A DNA stretch of 64,000 nucleotides, taken from positions 87,526,849 to 87,590,848 of the forward strand of contig CM042029.1 of NCBI GenBank assembly GCA_023525975.1, given 5' to 3'. Source of the DNA: Smallanthus sonchifolius (Eukaryota > Streptophyta > Magnoliopsida > Asterales > Asteraceae). Position numbers and translations under genes: made by a program. How positions within the stretch are numbered: position 1 is the stretch's first letter; each line of letters begins with the position of its first letter. A model generated the notes under the pieces. It had not been told where the DNA came from, ran no database searches, and saw nothing but the letters and a program-made list of their open reading frames with translations. This document shows positions 11,280-22,272 of this stretch, piece by piece.

Positions 11280-11587
11280 TTTTTTTTTGAACGACGACTT
11301 TCATTTTTGAGTGGCAGTCGCATCTACGACAAGTCGGAGACCCATCACCCCTCAATACCTGACCACTACGTTGACTGAACCGGGCCCGCGTGTTTAGAGC
11401 AAGGGGTTAGGCGTTCCCCGGGAAACCATGGAGCCTGCTGCCCCTTGACAGCAGTTGCGCCACTACACGGGCCAAGACCTGCTAACGTAACGCACTCTGG
11501 ACTAAAACCCGGGTTGGCTCAGGTTTGAACTTGCATGACTTCGTTCAATCATTCATTGTCTTACCATTGAACCATAGAGAGTAGTTT
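11280..11587 (-). mobile_element. tRNA-derived SINE, about 308 bp
   Basis: Flanked by a perfect 15-bp target duplication TTCATTAACTTATCT (11265-11279 and 11588-11602). On the minus strand it starts with a tRNA-like head (A box TGGTTCAATGGTAAGA, B box AAGTTCAAACCTG) and ends GTCGTCGTTC followed by an A run (the T run at 11280). Structure is complete. Confidence 0.88.
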
Positions 11588-11858
11588 TTCATTAACTTAT
11601 CTAACATGCCATAGCAAAATAATTGTATGTTAGATTCATTAACTTATCTAACATATAATTTTTAATGGAAGGTACAATTATTTTTTATTTTGCTGTTACT
11701 TTGTCATCGATGACGACAAAATCATGAGGGGAGATGTTCACGTGTGGCATGGAATCGAGACACGTGAAAACAAAAGGAACCTTTCTTGATTATTCTTATC
11801 TTATTCAAATGTTTAATTTTTTATTAAATACTTTTTACCAGTATGTAATAAATTAACA

Positions 11859-12036
11859 ATAGTTGGTCATCTCATACAATGATAGTCTCAAAATTTTTCA
11901 TAGTGTAAGTCTTGAGTTCGAATACTGGACACAGCAAAAAAAGAATCTGTGGCCAGGTCAGAGGGTTTACCCAATTAGAGGGTTCCTCCTGTGGTGAATG
12001 TTCTAGGTGTTGCCCTGATAAACCCAATTATTCTAG
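11859..12036 (+). mobile_element. tRNA-derived SINE, 178 bp
   Basis: Flanked by the 12-bp direct repeat AATAAATTAACA (11847-11858 and 12037-12048). It has an A-box-like AGTTGGTCATCTCATAC and a B box GAGTTCGAATACTGG. The body reads cagagggtttacccaattag and ends without a long A tail. Confidence 0.78.
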
Positions 12037-12048
12037 AATAAATTAACA

Positions 12049-14208
12049 TATTTTTTATTAAATTGTTTAGAAGGATAAACCATCTTTCTTTTTCACTCAT
12101 TAACATACACTCAGTAATCTAAAATCTCATGCGACTACGAGTTCGGAAATGAATATACAGGTCAAGCAAAACTCAAACGAAAGGGTCGTAAAGCAACTAA
12201 ACTAACCGCTTTAGCTCTTAAATTTTAAGGGTTTCAACACGTAAAAATAAAAATAAAAAACATATTTTAATCTAATTGAAAATATATGGTAATCTACCAT
12301 TTTATATGTTTTAAAGAGAAATAAGAAGAGATAAAAAATGATTGAATGCTTATTTATGGGTTTTTATAATAACATTCGGTCTAAATATTATTATTATACG
12401 TTTTGGCATTATATAAATTTACATTTTAATTTTTTTTTATATTAAGAAAACTTTCACGAAAATGCCTCAATTTCGAAGTTCGCATTATGCCTCAAAATAT
12501 GTTGAGTTGCCGCTACTCCGACGGCTATACCTTATACGTTCATACCGAATGAGGTAATCTTGATTTTACGAAAGAAAGAGGGGTCAGTTTGGAAGAATGT
12601 GAAAGTTGAAGGTGATTCGGAAATAATTAATTAATTCATATTTAATTAATAGTTTGAATGTTTAGATAAAATTATTTTATGTTTATGTATTGTTTGGTTA
12701 AAGTTATAATAGAATTGAGAGTAGTATTTGAGTAAGATTAGTATGGTTTATTTATTATAAATAGATAGTTAGGGTCCATGCAATTTGTAAGTCAAGAGTT
12801 TTACAATGTGAGAAAGAGTCGATTTTTGTTGATATCATATTTTGTGTTCGTGTTCTTGGACTTGATTTCTAACACATACTACGATAAAAATTGGTATTTA
12901 AGTAGACAAACTGTGTCGATTACTAAGGGCATATGCAATGGTGCAATGGGGGGTCGTTGAACCTCACCTCACGTACGTCAACATGAAGGGGGAAGGCTAG
13001 GGTGAAAGAGAAAGGTTAAAAACTTTGACGGTTTTCGAGGCTAAAGATCGATCTCCACGGACGATTTCAAGGAGGAGTGGAAATGGAAAAGGGATCGGTT
13101 AGTGAGTTGGGTTGGGTCCACGAGTACTTCGACAAAAAAAAAAGTCGAAGTGCAAGTCCTTTCTCTTTGGCGCGTTGCAAATCGTTTAACAAAATTCTAC
13201 CAATTAACACTATTTGATTCCATCTTTAATACAAGGGTCTTAAGTACATTTTGACATGGTTAAAACCAATGAGAAGTAAGGATCACCTAGAAGCATGACA
13301 TCCATGTTCCTTAAATGGGGTCTGTCAAGTAAGAGAAATGAGAGAGAATAACCCTATATTAAAAGGTATAAATAGGAAGAGAAAAGGAGAACTCCGGGAT
13401 GGCTTTTCATTGAACTGACTTGTCTCCTACTCCATGTCCCTTTTCTACGATCGATGCTTAGTCTCACGATGGAGGGTTGTTACAGGAGCTTCCCCTCTCC
13501 CGTGACGTCTTAACACGGTTGTTGCTTGTGAAGTTAGAGGTTGAAGACAGAGATATCGAGTTGTAAGGTCGTAGTTGCCTGATTGTCGGCTAACCAGAGA
13601 GGAGTTATTGACGTATCAATTCGCACTCAGTTTTCCAACGGTCATAATTAGAGCCGTTGGATATTTAAAAAAATATTTGATAAATATCAACCCATCTTTC
13701 AATCTTTCTTTTAAAAAATATTAAACCATCTTTCAGCCATTTTACTCAACAATGAATCATTGGAACCCAAACCATCCACATTACGCGAACATTCACAACA
13801 ACCCAAATACTTGGTTTTTCCCTCAAAATAATCCCAATATTGAAGCAATTTATGTTCCGAGTACGTTACGGGAACCAAACGTTTTTCACCATCTCAATCC
13901 CAATATTTATCCTTATTATAAATTTCGACCACCTTAGCAGAAGTGCTCGTAAACTCACGAAAAGGCGAAAAAAATATACATGCGAAAAAACAACTTATCC
14001 AAGGAGGACGACGAGTGGTTTGGTTTTTATTTTTATGATGTGACAGTGACGTGACGGAACGTGAAACTACTATACAGATGACCTTATGGTCTCTAACTTG
14101 TGCATTAGTATATACGGATGACCATATGGTCTCTAACTTGTGCATTAGTATCACTTAATCCAAACATAATTACTACCTTAATAATAGCTTGATTACTTGT
14201 GGGAATAG
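12049..14208. other. Spacer, no supported gene
   Basis: I find no convincing exon structure. A short open frame at 13752-13937 is rich in Asn, Pro, His and Tyr, as in the N-termini of some plant Harbinger-type transposon proteins, but nothing following it supports that. A 55-bp sequence is present twice in tandem (about 14071-14150, atgaccttatggtctctaac). The unit B copy is nearly identical. Confidence 0.5.
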
Positions 14209-14222
14209 CACAAGGTTTCATT

Positions 14223-14458
14223 GACAACCGAGCCTTCTCGTTGAATCGTAGCCCCATGACTTTCTAAATAGAAGGTCACGGGTTCGAGTCTCGCTTGAGA
14301 CAAAAATTATTACAGGTTCAGCAAGGGGGTTTTGCCGGGTGTAGGTTTCCTCCTATGTGATGTGAGGTCGGGTTCGAACAAAAGTGGGGAACTTGAGCCC
14401 GATTAAAATAACAAAAGTCCCCCTACCGCTAGACCAACTATCGTTTCAAAAGAAAAAT
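14223..14458 (-). mobile_element. SINE with inverted tRNA-like ends, 236 bp
   Basis: Flanked by a perfect 14-bp duplication CACAAGGTTTCATT (14209-14222, 14459-14472). Read on the minus strand it begins with A box TGGTCTAGCGGTAGGGG and B box TGTTCGAACCCGA, as at 8001. At the other end the plus strand shows a second B box GGGTTCGAGTCTCGC (14280-14294). Same family and layout as 8001-8215; here the duplication proves mobility as one unit. Confidence 0.82.
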
Positions 14459-14472
14459 CACAAGGTTTCATT

Positions 14473-15048
14473 TTCCCATCTATCCACACCATTTTAGCTC
14501 AATGGGTCCGACCACATGGACGGTCTAGATCTGTTTAGTGAACCCACTGGCCGAAGCAGCTTTAGGCGGCATGTGGCCGGTCTCTTTATGGTTTAAATTT
14601 GCTAGTGATCCGACATGCTCACGGCATTCAAAAGCCGCTGCATCTAGTTTTTGTGAGTCATTGATTCCGGTCAAAGATTGTCAAAGTCAAAGTAAAAACA
14701 GCGAAAGTCAAATCCAGTGGCGAAGAATCCTTCTTAGCTTACATGCATCGGGTATTATTGCAAACACATTAACTTATGTTATCATATGCAACATTTACAG
14801 TATATTCAATCAAATTTAAAAAAAACATAATTCAGTTTATAAATTTTGGAAGTGTAAATATATTATTGATTAAAAAAAACAAAGTAAGAACATTAATATT
14901 GATGGATACATTTAGAAGTAAGCTAAGATCAGACATATAACCATTCCAACTAAAGAATATGAGGATGCAAGAACATTTTAATTAGTCAAAAAAACAAAGA
15001 ACCAGAATGAGAGTTAATCGCTATTACAAGTCCAAATTAAACAAACCA
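14473..15048. other. F-box 3' flank and spacer
   Basis: From about 14778 rightwards the sequence is similar to 62211-62600, the downstream region of the full-length F-box gene, so it belongs to the same old duplication. 14538-14778 has open frames on both strands that I do not recognise. Confidence 0.55.
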
Positions 15049-15561
15049 TTAAGCAGAATCACGCAAAAGATGCAATGAACTGAAAGCTATTCTCAATCTC
15101 AAACCACCGGATTTCAAACAATGACGTTGTGGAAAAATAGTTTTAAGCTGATTTATAGATAGATTGTATACGTAATAATTACCAAGACTGGTACAGCAGA
15201 GAAGCAAACCATTGCAAGACTGCAAAATACCGTCTTTCCTTGAGTGATAGTCGGTTAAGGTGGTGACTGATGCGCTTCTGTTGGCCGGAATTCTGTTATC
15301 CAACGGAATCAAATCATATTCATAGTGCATACGATGCAGGAGAAAGATACCAGACGGTGGAATGAAGATAGGGCTTCGGCTCCGGCGAAGAGTGAAATTA
15401 GGGTTTGTGATGAGAGTTAACCAGCGTTTGGATACGGATTTGAACATATGAAGTGAGATAACCGGTAACCGGAGTAAGATTTCGATCAAGAGATCGTCAT
15501 TGGATACGACTGTATTTGTGGATGAAGGAAGTTCCGACGAACCTTCGGCAATCGTTTCCAT
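15049..15561 (-). pseudogene. F-box protein pseudogene, internally deleted
   Basis: The first ~155 codons are closely similar to the full-length F-box gene at 62618-63760, including the F-box (residues ~20-60, NDDLLIEILLRLPVISL) and the QSCNGLLLC motif. After KSGG the reading frame jumps directly to sequence matching the last codons and 3' end of the full gene, in another frame, and stops at 170 residues instead of 380. The missing middle (~600 bp) would hold most of the F-box-associated substrate-binding region. A second small deletion (~120 bp) lies in the 3' flank between two GGTTT motifs. The promoter region with TATATAA (about 15627-15634) is kept, so a short transcript is possible; an F-box-only peptide is conceivable but unproven. 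Confidence 0.85.
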
Positions 15562-16112
15562 GGGAATGGTACCGTAAAAACCCTAAAACCTCTCGATTCC
15601 CCTTTTCTTGTCTTTCCTTTTCCCCCTTTATATAATAGTTTATTTATGTTTCATATATTGATAAACTTTAAATTATAAAATTAAATTAAATTTAGAGTTA
15701 ATGATCCATGTGGTTTGGCCAAATGAAAAGGTTTGGATATTAAGTTTTAATAGTTGTAAGTATGGTTTTGTGGTTTCAATTTTGTAACAACTTTGAGTTC
15801 AAGGCTAACTTCTCTTAAGTTTATGTTAACTTCAGGTAAAATGACTAATTTACCATCGTATCAGCTATTTGTGAAATTAATTCTATTTGTTTTTAGAGAG
15901 GTTGTTTTTGTAACATATTAAAAAAAAAAAGAGTAAATTAGATTTTACATCATTTAGTTATTTACCAAATTTCAGTTTAACATCCTTAAACTAAGAAAAT
16001 AACATAATTTGTCATTTATGTTTAAATTTGTTTACACGTTTCGTTCTTTACACTAAATGATGTTAAAAATTTCAGTTTGCTACATGGGTTATAATGGCTG
16101 ACAAATTTCAAA
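15562..16112. other. F-box upstream region and spacer
   Basis: 15600-15810 is similar to the upstream region of the full F-box gene (63780-64000), including the TATA-like site. The rest is T/A-rich with no gene. Confidence 0.6.
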
Positions 16113-16635
16113 TTGTTCCCATTCTCTCTTCAGGGAAAAGCTCAAACTTGGCTAGGCTCATTACAAGATGGGTCCATCACTACATGGGCTATAATGGCTG
16201 TCAAATTTCTACTCAAGTACTTCCCTCTATCGAGAACTACTCAGTTTAGAAACAAGATTCATGTATTTGTGCAAGATGATGGGGAAACCCTATGTGAAGC
16301 ATGGGAGAGGTTCAAGGAACTATTGAGAAGATGTCCACATCATGGACCGGAGCTTTGTTTACAAGTTCATACATTCTATAACGGTTTATACCCACAAGTC
16401 AGATAAACAGTAGATACCTCAATGGGAGGAGTTTTTAAGCAGTTTGATAACAGAACGTTCCAACAAGTTGCTGGAAAAATTTGCTACCAATGATGATCAA
16501 TGGCCAACCACTAAAGATCGGTTGCTAGCACCTAAAGCGGGAGTCCAAGAAGTGAATAATCAAATAACTTTGGAGGCTAAAGTGGAAGCCATGACAGCTA
16601 AAATAGACCAACTACTTACTAGAAAACAAGGCTAA
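16113..16635 (+). pseudogene. Ty3/gypsy gag relic
   Basis: Translation gives the core of a plant retrotransposon gag domain: FPFSLQGKAQTWLGSL, then WERFKELLRRCPHHG, then HTFYNGLYPQVR. A stop after that and a frame change lead to SNKLLEKFATNDDQWP and a short coiled tail ending at 16635. No pol, LTR or primer site is found around it, so it is a fragment, with at least one stop and one frameshift. Identical lesions occur in unit B. Confidence 0.85.
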
Positions 16636-16641
16636 TATAAC

Positions 16642-16872
16642 TTTTTAAAAGCAACCTTTTTCAAATGAGTTGCATTTGACTCTGATGCAACCATGTTGAA
16701 CATAAAAGTTGCATCAGAAGATTTAATGCAACATTTTTTATAAAAAGTTGTAAAATTATATTGAATTTGCAACCTTTTTATTTAAAAGTTGCAAAATTTA
16801 CTAAAAGTTGCAACATTTTTCTTGAAATGTTGCAAATTTTATTGACATTTGCAACTTTTGTTAGAAAGTTTT
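16642..16872. repeat. TTGCA/TGCAA-rich subterminal-type repeat block
   Basis: About nine copies of (A)GTTGCAA or its reverse complement are spread over 230 bp in both orientations, joined by T- and A-rich spacers. This resembles the subterminal repeats of CACTA transposons, but I cannot find CACTA ends or a transposase. It starts just after the gag relic. Confidence 0.55.
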
Positions 16873-17093
16873 GCATCATGAAAATTTAAATGTAACTCTT
16901 ATTTTAAAAGGTTCATTTTAAATGATCCAATTGCTTCCATTTTTACTACTGTTGCTTTATGTGGGTGTTGGTTTATATTGGAATGATATAATCATAATTT
17001 AACAAGTAAAATCTAAGAAAGCGTTTAATTCATTGATGATACATTATATCTTGGTTCTTAGTACAACTTTTAGTCGCGGTATCTAATAAGTTC

Positions 17094-17163
17094 TACCTAC
17101 TATTGGATTTGAACCAATGACTACCGCCGTATGAAAGCAATACTATAACTGTTATTTGTAGTC
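17094..17163 (-). pseudogene. trnM-CAU: Plastid-type trnM-CAU (elongator) relic
   Basis: On the minus strand the anticodon arm and 3' half (TATTGCTTTCATACGGCGG, then TTGGTTCAAATCCAATAG, then TAGGTA) match, from memory, the chloroplast elongator tRNA-Met with anticodon CAU. The acceptor 5' side and D arm are decayed, so it should not fold as a functional tRNA. This implies a nuclear insertion of plastid DNA; flanking bases toward 17040 may also be plastid-derived. Confidence 0.75.
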
Positions 17164-17231
17164 AACGAGTCAACACACATCATTCTTTTTTGTGTCTAAA
17201 AAAGATTGTGAAGGTTAATAAAGGGTGAGAG

Positions 17232-18166
17232 CAGTGGCGGAGCCAATAATTATTTCTAGTGGGTCGTTTTTTTCTATGTTCAAACTTCTAAGTTACCGAC
17301 TATAATTTTTTGGGCCGGTTCGGCTGATCGGGTCGGGTTGCCGGGTTGGTCACATAATAAGATACGTTACGATAATAAAAATGCATCGTCATTTGAAACC
17401 AAACGGTAAAAATGTATCGTCATTTCCCTACGGGTTTTCATCTTTTGAAAACGATCCATTACATCTTCAACCGAAACGTTCTTAAAGAACTCCTTTTTAA
17501 TGAAACGAATGCAAGAATCGTTCAATTAAACAAACGCAAGAAACGTTCTTAAAGAACTCTTGTTTCCACCATTTTTTTTCAAGATTAGATATACCATTCA
17601 TGTTGGCAAACCTTGTATCTCATTTCACATAGGCAATGTAGGTGTCGAGCTCATTCATAAGTTTGTCTTTAACCTCATGATCAAAATCATATAGATACAT
17701 ATCCGCCAACCTTAAAATATTTTTTATACTAAAGTTACAAAAATTATTATTCGGGCTTAAAGTAAAATAATTGAAGTACTTAGTCGGAGTCTATACTCTT
17801 TTTTTTTTGTTTTTCACTTTTAGTTGGGTTTGTTAATTAAGTTATGGGCTTAAATTTAATTAGGCTTAGATAGTTATGGGTTTAGAGTTAATTAATTTAT
17901 AGGCTTAAAGTTAGATTACTTACGGACTTAGAGTTAGTTTACTTATGGACTTATTAAATAAATCTAACTTATGAGCTTAATTAATAGAATTAAAAAAAAT
18001 CATATTTTATAAAGGTTCGGGATCAAATATTTTTTTTTCAAAAGCCAATAGGGTCGACGTAAAAAAAGACCAGGGTCGCTCGACATTTAGGTAACATACG
18101 TCTACTCAAAATTTGAAATTGGGTGGGGTCGGTTAACCCCACTTGGCATCACATACCTCCGCCAAT
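17232..18166. mobile_element. Mutator-like non-autonomous element, 935 bp
   Basis: Flanked by the 9-bp duplication GGGTGAGAG (17223-17231, 18167-18175), the size expected for Mutator-like elements. Ends are inverted over about 10 bases (CAGTGGCGGAG against ATTGGCGGAG on the opposite strand). It has no transposase. A tandem copy of its right end follows (see 18176-18432). Superfamily is inferred from duplication size. Confidence 0.7.
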
Positions 18167-18175
18167 GGGTGAGAG

Positions 18176-18432
18176 ACTTGCTGATATTAATTTTCTACCA
18201 ATTAGTTTACTTATGGACTTATTAAATAAATCTAACTTATGAGTTTAATTAATAGAATTAAAAAAAATCATATTTTATTAAGGTTCGGGGTCAAATATTT
18301 TTTTTTCAAAAGCCAATAGGGTCGACGTCAAAAAAAGACCGGGGTCGCTCGGCATTTAGGTAACATACGTCTACTCAAAAATTGAAATTGGGTGGGGTCG
18401 GTTAACCCCACTTGGCATCACATACCTCCGCC
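18176..18432. repeat. Tandem copy of the right end of the Mutator-like element
   Basis: The stretch from tttacttatggacttattaa to cctccgcc repeats 17938-18163 with few changes. The large hAT element is inserted in the terminal CCTCCGCC; the copy resumes after it (aatgggtgagagacttgctg, 21290 onwards). Confidence 0.85.
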
Positions 18433-21281
18433 TAGAGGTGCACAAAAGAACCGGAACCGGAACCGATCTGATGGATTATTCGAAACCGGATCCGGCTAGA
18501 ACCGGTTTTTTTAGAACCGGTCCGGATATTTTGAGAACCGCCGGTTCCGAAATTGGTTCTGGGTTTTTTGACGGACCGGATAAAAATCGGATATTTTGGA
18601 ACCGGTTTTTTTCGGACATTTTGGAACCGGTTCCGAACCGTTTCTAGCCGTTGGGGTTAAAAAAAAAAACAGCTATATAGCCGTTTTATGACCGTTTTTT
18701 TTGTTTTTTGTTTTGGTTTTTAAGGATTGAAATTTAGTATAAATAGGTATTGGGTGTATGGGTTAGTTCACCACAACATTCTAGCTCTCAAAACTCAAAA
18801 ACGCTCTCAAAACGCAAAAAAAACGCTCACTTTAAGCAAAAAAAAAAACGCTCTCATGGCTTCCGCTTCCGCAAGCACTCAAAATTCGGTTGGTGGTTCT
18901 ACTAGCGATGTTACGGTTGTGTCAATCCTTCCTTGCTCCCGAAACCAAGAAATATGAGCTTATTTCGATTTATGCGAAATGTCGATCGGTTCGCAAAAGG
19001 CTCGTTGCAAACGTTGTGGTAGACTTTTGGGTGCGGCGGGAAATAGCAGTTTGAGGAAACATATTGCTAGTCACGCAAGACACACTCAAGAAGGTGAAGA
19101 TCAAACTCAAATTGGTAGGGATGGAGGAGTTTGGCAATACAATGTCGAGAGGGTTCGTGAGAGAATGACACATTTCGTCATTCAAGAAGGCTTGCCTTTT
19201 GATCATTTTGATAATCCGCGCTTGACGAGGATGATACAAGAGACGCTTCAACCGAGTTACACAAATGTAAGTCGTTCTACTTTGAGAAGAGATTGTTTAA
19301 AAATGTGGAAAAGAGCTAAAAAAGAATTAATTTTAGGTTTTGAAAATTTAAATACCGGCATTAACTTAACAACGGACGTTTGGTCCGCTCCACATGGTTT
19401 ACCCGAATCGTACCTTTGCGTTACCGCACATTGGGTTCAACCGGAGTCGTGGCAAATGATGAAGCGTACGATTGCGTTTGATTATTTTGGATATCCACAT
19501 ATCGGTGAAAACTTATTTTATATTTTAGACTCGGTAATTCAAACTTATAAAATTCAACCAAAAATATTTTCAATATCTTTTGATAACGCTTCAAATAACA
19601 CAAACGCGGTCGAAAAATTAAAAATAAAATATGAACCGCCTTGTAACGGTGTTTTTTTTTCATAGTCGATGTGTTGCACACATCATTAACTTGGTTGTGC
19701 AAGACGGTCTAAACGTCCAAGAAATAAGAGACATAAAAGAAAAATTTAAAGTGATGTTACGTGAAGTTTTTAGCACAAGCAAAAAAAGATATATAAACTA
19801 TAGAAACTTGTGCCAACAAACGGATTCCATCTTTTTAGGTCCGAATTGGGACGTACCTACTAGATGGAACTCGACTTGAAAAATGTTTGAATCGGCCTTA
19901 AGGCAAAGAATTACTTTAAAACATTTCCATGATGAACTTGTACAAAAGAAACGTTTTTTACAAAAATTTGATAATATAAGTTGGGATATGATCGAGAAAC
20001 TAACTAATTTGCTTGAGGTTTTTAAAAATGCAACTACATGTTTATCGGGAGTTTATTATCCCACGTCTTCGCTAATACTTCAACAATTATACTTAATATG
20101 TAATAAATTAAAAGAGTTTGAATATCACGGCCCTATTTTTGAAAAAATGGTAAAACCTATGAAAGCTAAATTTAAAAAATATTTTTCAGAAATGCCGGCC
20201 GTTGTTACATGTTCGGCCGCCTTAAACCCAACGATTAATGTAACCGGTGTTGAAACATTAATTGGATCAATATCGGATGATTTAAATATGTTCGAGGAAG
20301 ACCCAAATTTTGAATCAAATGCAATAAGGGATTTCAATTCGGCTTTTAATAATATGTTTGATTATTATTTACGCAAATATGGTGGAAGTGGTGATCCATC
20401 AAACATACGTGAATCAATGGGTTCGGGTTCAACTTCTAGTAGTTCAAGGAACCCGATGCTAAATTTATTTAACACTTTAAGAAACGAAAATACTAAACGA
20501 GCTCGTGGAACCACACCAAGTAGCGAGCTCGGGAGATATCAAGCAACCGACTTTATTTCTACTCTAAGATCCGAAGAGTTTGAAAACTTTGATATCTTGA
20601 GTTGGTGGCAAGGAAGGGAATCCCAATATCCCGTTCTAGCCGTAATGGCCCGTGACCTACTAACCGTCCAAGCTTCCACGGTAGCTTCGGAATCCGCTTT
20701 TTCTCTTAGTGGCAGGGTTTTATCTATTCGAAGAACGAGGCTTACACCGGAATCTATGGAGATGTGTATTTGCTTGAAGGACCATTTGGATGCCGCCGAA
20801 CGTGTACAACATGTTGCAAAACTAGAAGGCGAGCTTGACGTTGAACAAGAAATACATGAATTCGAAGTAGAACATGGGGCGGCGACTCCACTTTCGGACG
20901 AAGAACAAGCTTACGATGAAGCCCAACGTATCTCAAACGAAGAAGAATGAAAACCGATGTTACAAAGACTACGACGAAGAATATTGAAAACATAATAAAT
21001 AATTAATGCTTTGTGATTCAATTATGTTTTATGTATTTTTTTTGTACGAACTATTGTTAAATAACTTAAAAAAATCTACAAAATAAATAAAACATGTATT
21101 TTATAGTGTATCTTTGTTAAATATCCGATCCGGTCCCAATAGGTTCCAAGTCTCCACACCCGGAACCGGATCCGATCCGGAACCGGTTCTAATGGATCCG
21201 GTTCTTGACCAACGTTGACGGAACCGGTCCGGATCCGAACCGGATCCGGTTCCGAAAAAAAACCCGGTTTGTGCACCTCTA
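18433..21281 (+). mobile_element. hAT transposon with TIRs and 8-bp target duplication
   Basis: Ends TAGAGGTGCACAAA and TTTGTGCACCTCTA are perfect inverted repeats, flanked by the 8-bp duplication CCTCCGCC (18425-18432, 21282-21289). Subterminal regions are packed with ccggaaccgg/ggatccgg motifs on both sides, as expected for transposase binding. It carries one transposase gene with disabling lesions. Structurally complete at 2,849 bp but unable to encode an intact transposase; a 52-bp subterminal piece present in unit C is missing between about 21118 and 21119. Confidence 0.95.
18856..20950 (+). pseudogene. hAT transposase (BED zinc finger), frameshifted
   Basis: Cut-and-paste DNA transposase family. 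The reading starts at the ATG at 18856 and must change frame near 18955 to enter the BED finger in the frame at 18979 (C10, C13, H28, H32 of that frame). The catalytic core follows (NLTTDVWSAPHG, then ISFDNASNN). A T run at about 19651-19660 shifts the frame; the next frame holds RCVAHIINLVVQDGL and ends at an in-frame TGA (19877-19879) between WNST and KMF. The last 355 codons (19883-20950) include the C-terminal hAT dimerisation region (WWQGRESQYPVLAVMARDLL and ASESAFSLSGRVLS, residues ~240-302). Three or so disruptions make it non-functional unless introns or recoding remove them. Unit B shares the same lesions. Confidence 0.9.
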
Positions 21282-21311
21282 CCTCCGCCAATGGGTGAGA
21301 GACTTGCTGAT

Positions 21312-21400
21312 ATTGATTTTATTTTTTTGTAGAACCCAGACTCGAACTAGGGTGTTGCAACAAATAAGAATGATCAAACCATTGAGTATGGAAAGGATTT
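21312..21400 (-). mobile_element. tRNA-like (SINE-type) fragment
   Basis: The minus strand shows TCAATGGTTTGATCA, then TAGTTCGAGTCTGGG (B-box-like), then an A-rich tail. About 90 bp, no target duplication identified. Copies: 49183-49271 and 59097-59185. Confidence 0.4.
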
Positions 21401-22272
21401 GGTAGAAAATTAAACTCGTTGGTAGAAATCAAGATGAGGATGAACTCTAGGATGAGGAAACATCGACTTCTTCGATTGAACTATACTCACAGTCTGGCTA
21501 AAAGGTTTTCCCATTTTCTCGATTTCCCTTTTGATTAATTGGTTTTAGGTTTCACAATTTCATCTCTATGTTTAAAGTTTGACTAGCATCGCCTATCTTA
21601 AAGAAATTGGAGACAAATTTGGATTAACACATTTAGAATGTCGTATGAGATCACATTGTAAAAGAATTGTTGAGAAGTAACAATAGAATGCTGCAGGGTA
21701 TCTACATAAATTTCATTTCACCAAAATTGAATTTGATGTGTAATAGGTTTGAATTAAATATATGGGTGGAATATGATAAGTGTGAAGAATATATGATGTT
21801 TTATGTCAATTCGATTGGAATAGACTGAAAATTATTTGTTGATGTATAAATTATAAAGAGGGTTGTTCAATTAATAACGAAATTCAAAGTAGGTGACTGC
21901 AGTTTGCAGAACCACATAAATTCAGTATGGTTTTTGAGCTGAACAATTTATTTTACAAAACCACATGCAAATTCGATTGGAATAGATTGAAAATTATTTG
22001 TGTCTACTGCTTTACATCTGCTTCCTGTATGCATTTCAATTTTACTCATAGCTTTTAAAACTTTGTCGCCATTTTATTCTGCCTTCTTTGTCTATTATAT
22101 ATATTATTACATAATTAAGGATGGATAAAATTACATTTAAATAACTTTTTAATGTGCAACATGTATGATGTACAGTGCAACTTCAAGAATATCAATTACC
22201 TAACAACAATTAGTTGATTTTGACCTGTTACCAAAACAGAACAAAATAAGAATAGCTTTTTTTATTAATTTA
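21401..22272. other. Spacer, no supported gene
   Basis: No gene recognised. A ~35-base stretch (attcgattggaatagactga) occurs twice, near 21810 and 21970, as a diverged direct repeat. Confidence 0.55.

Noticed and set aside
12778..12960. 60-codon frame with an upstream TATA-like site
   Set aside because: No homology or splice context; TATA-like strings are expected by chance in this AT-rich DNA.
14538..14819. 93-codon frame as a gene (copy at 42413)
   Set aside because: No recognisable domain, runs into AT-rich sequence, and the opposite strand is open as well.
17094..17163. Functional tRNA gene
   Set aside because: The acceptor 5' strand and D arm no longer pair with the 3' half; only a relic.
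18433..21281. Autonomous, active hAT transposon
   Set aside because: TIRs and target duplication are intact but the transposase has a T-run frameshift, an in-frame TGA and a frame change before the BED finger.
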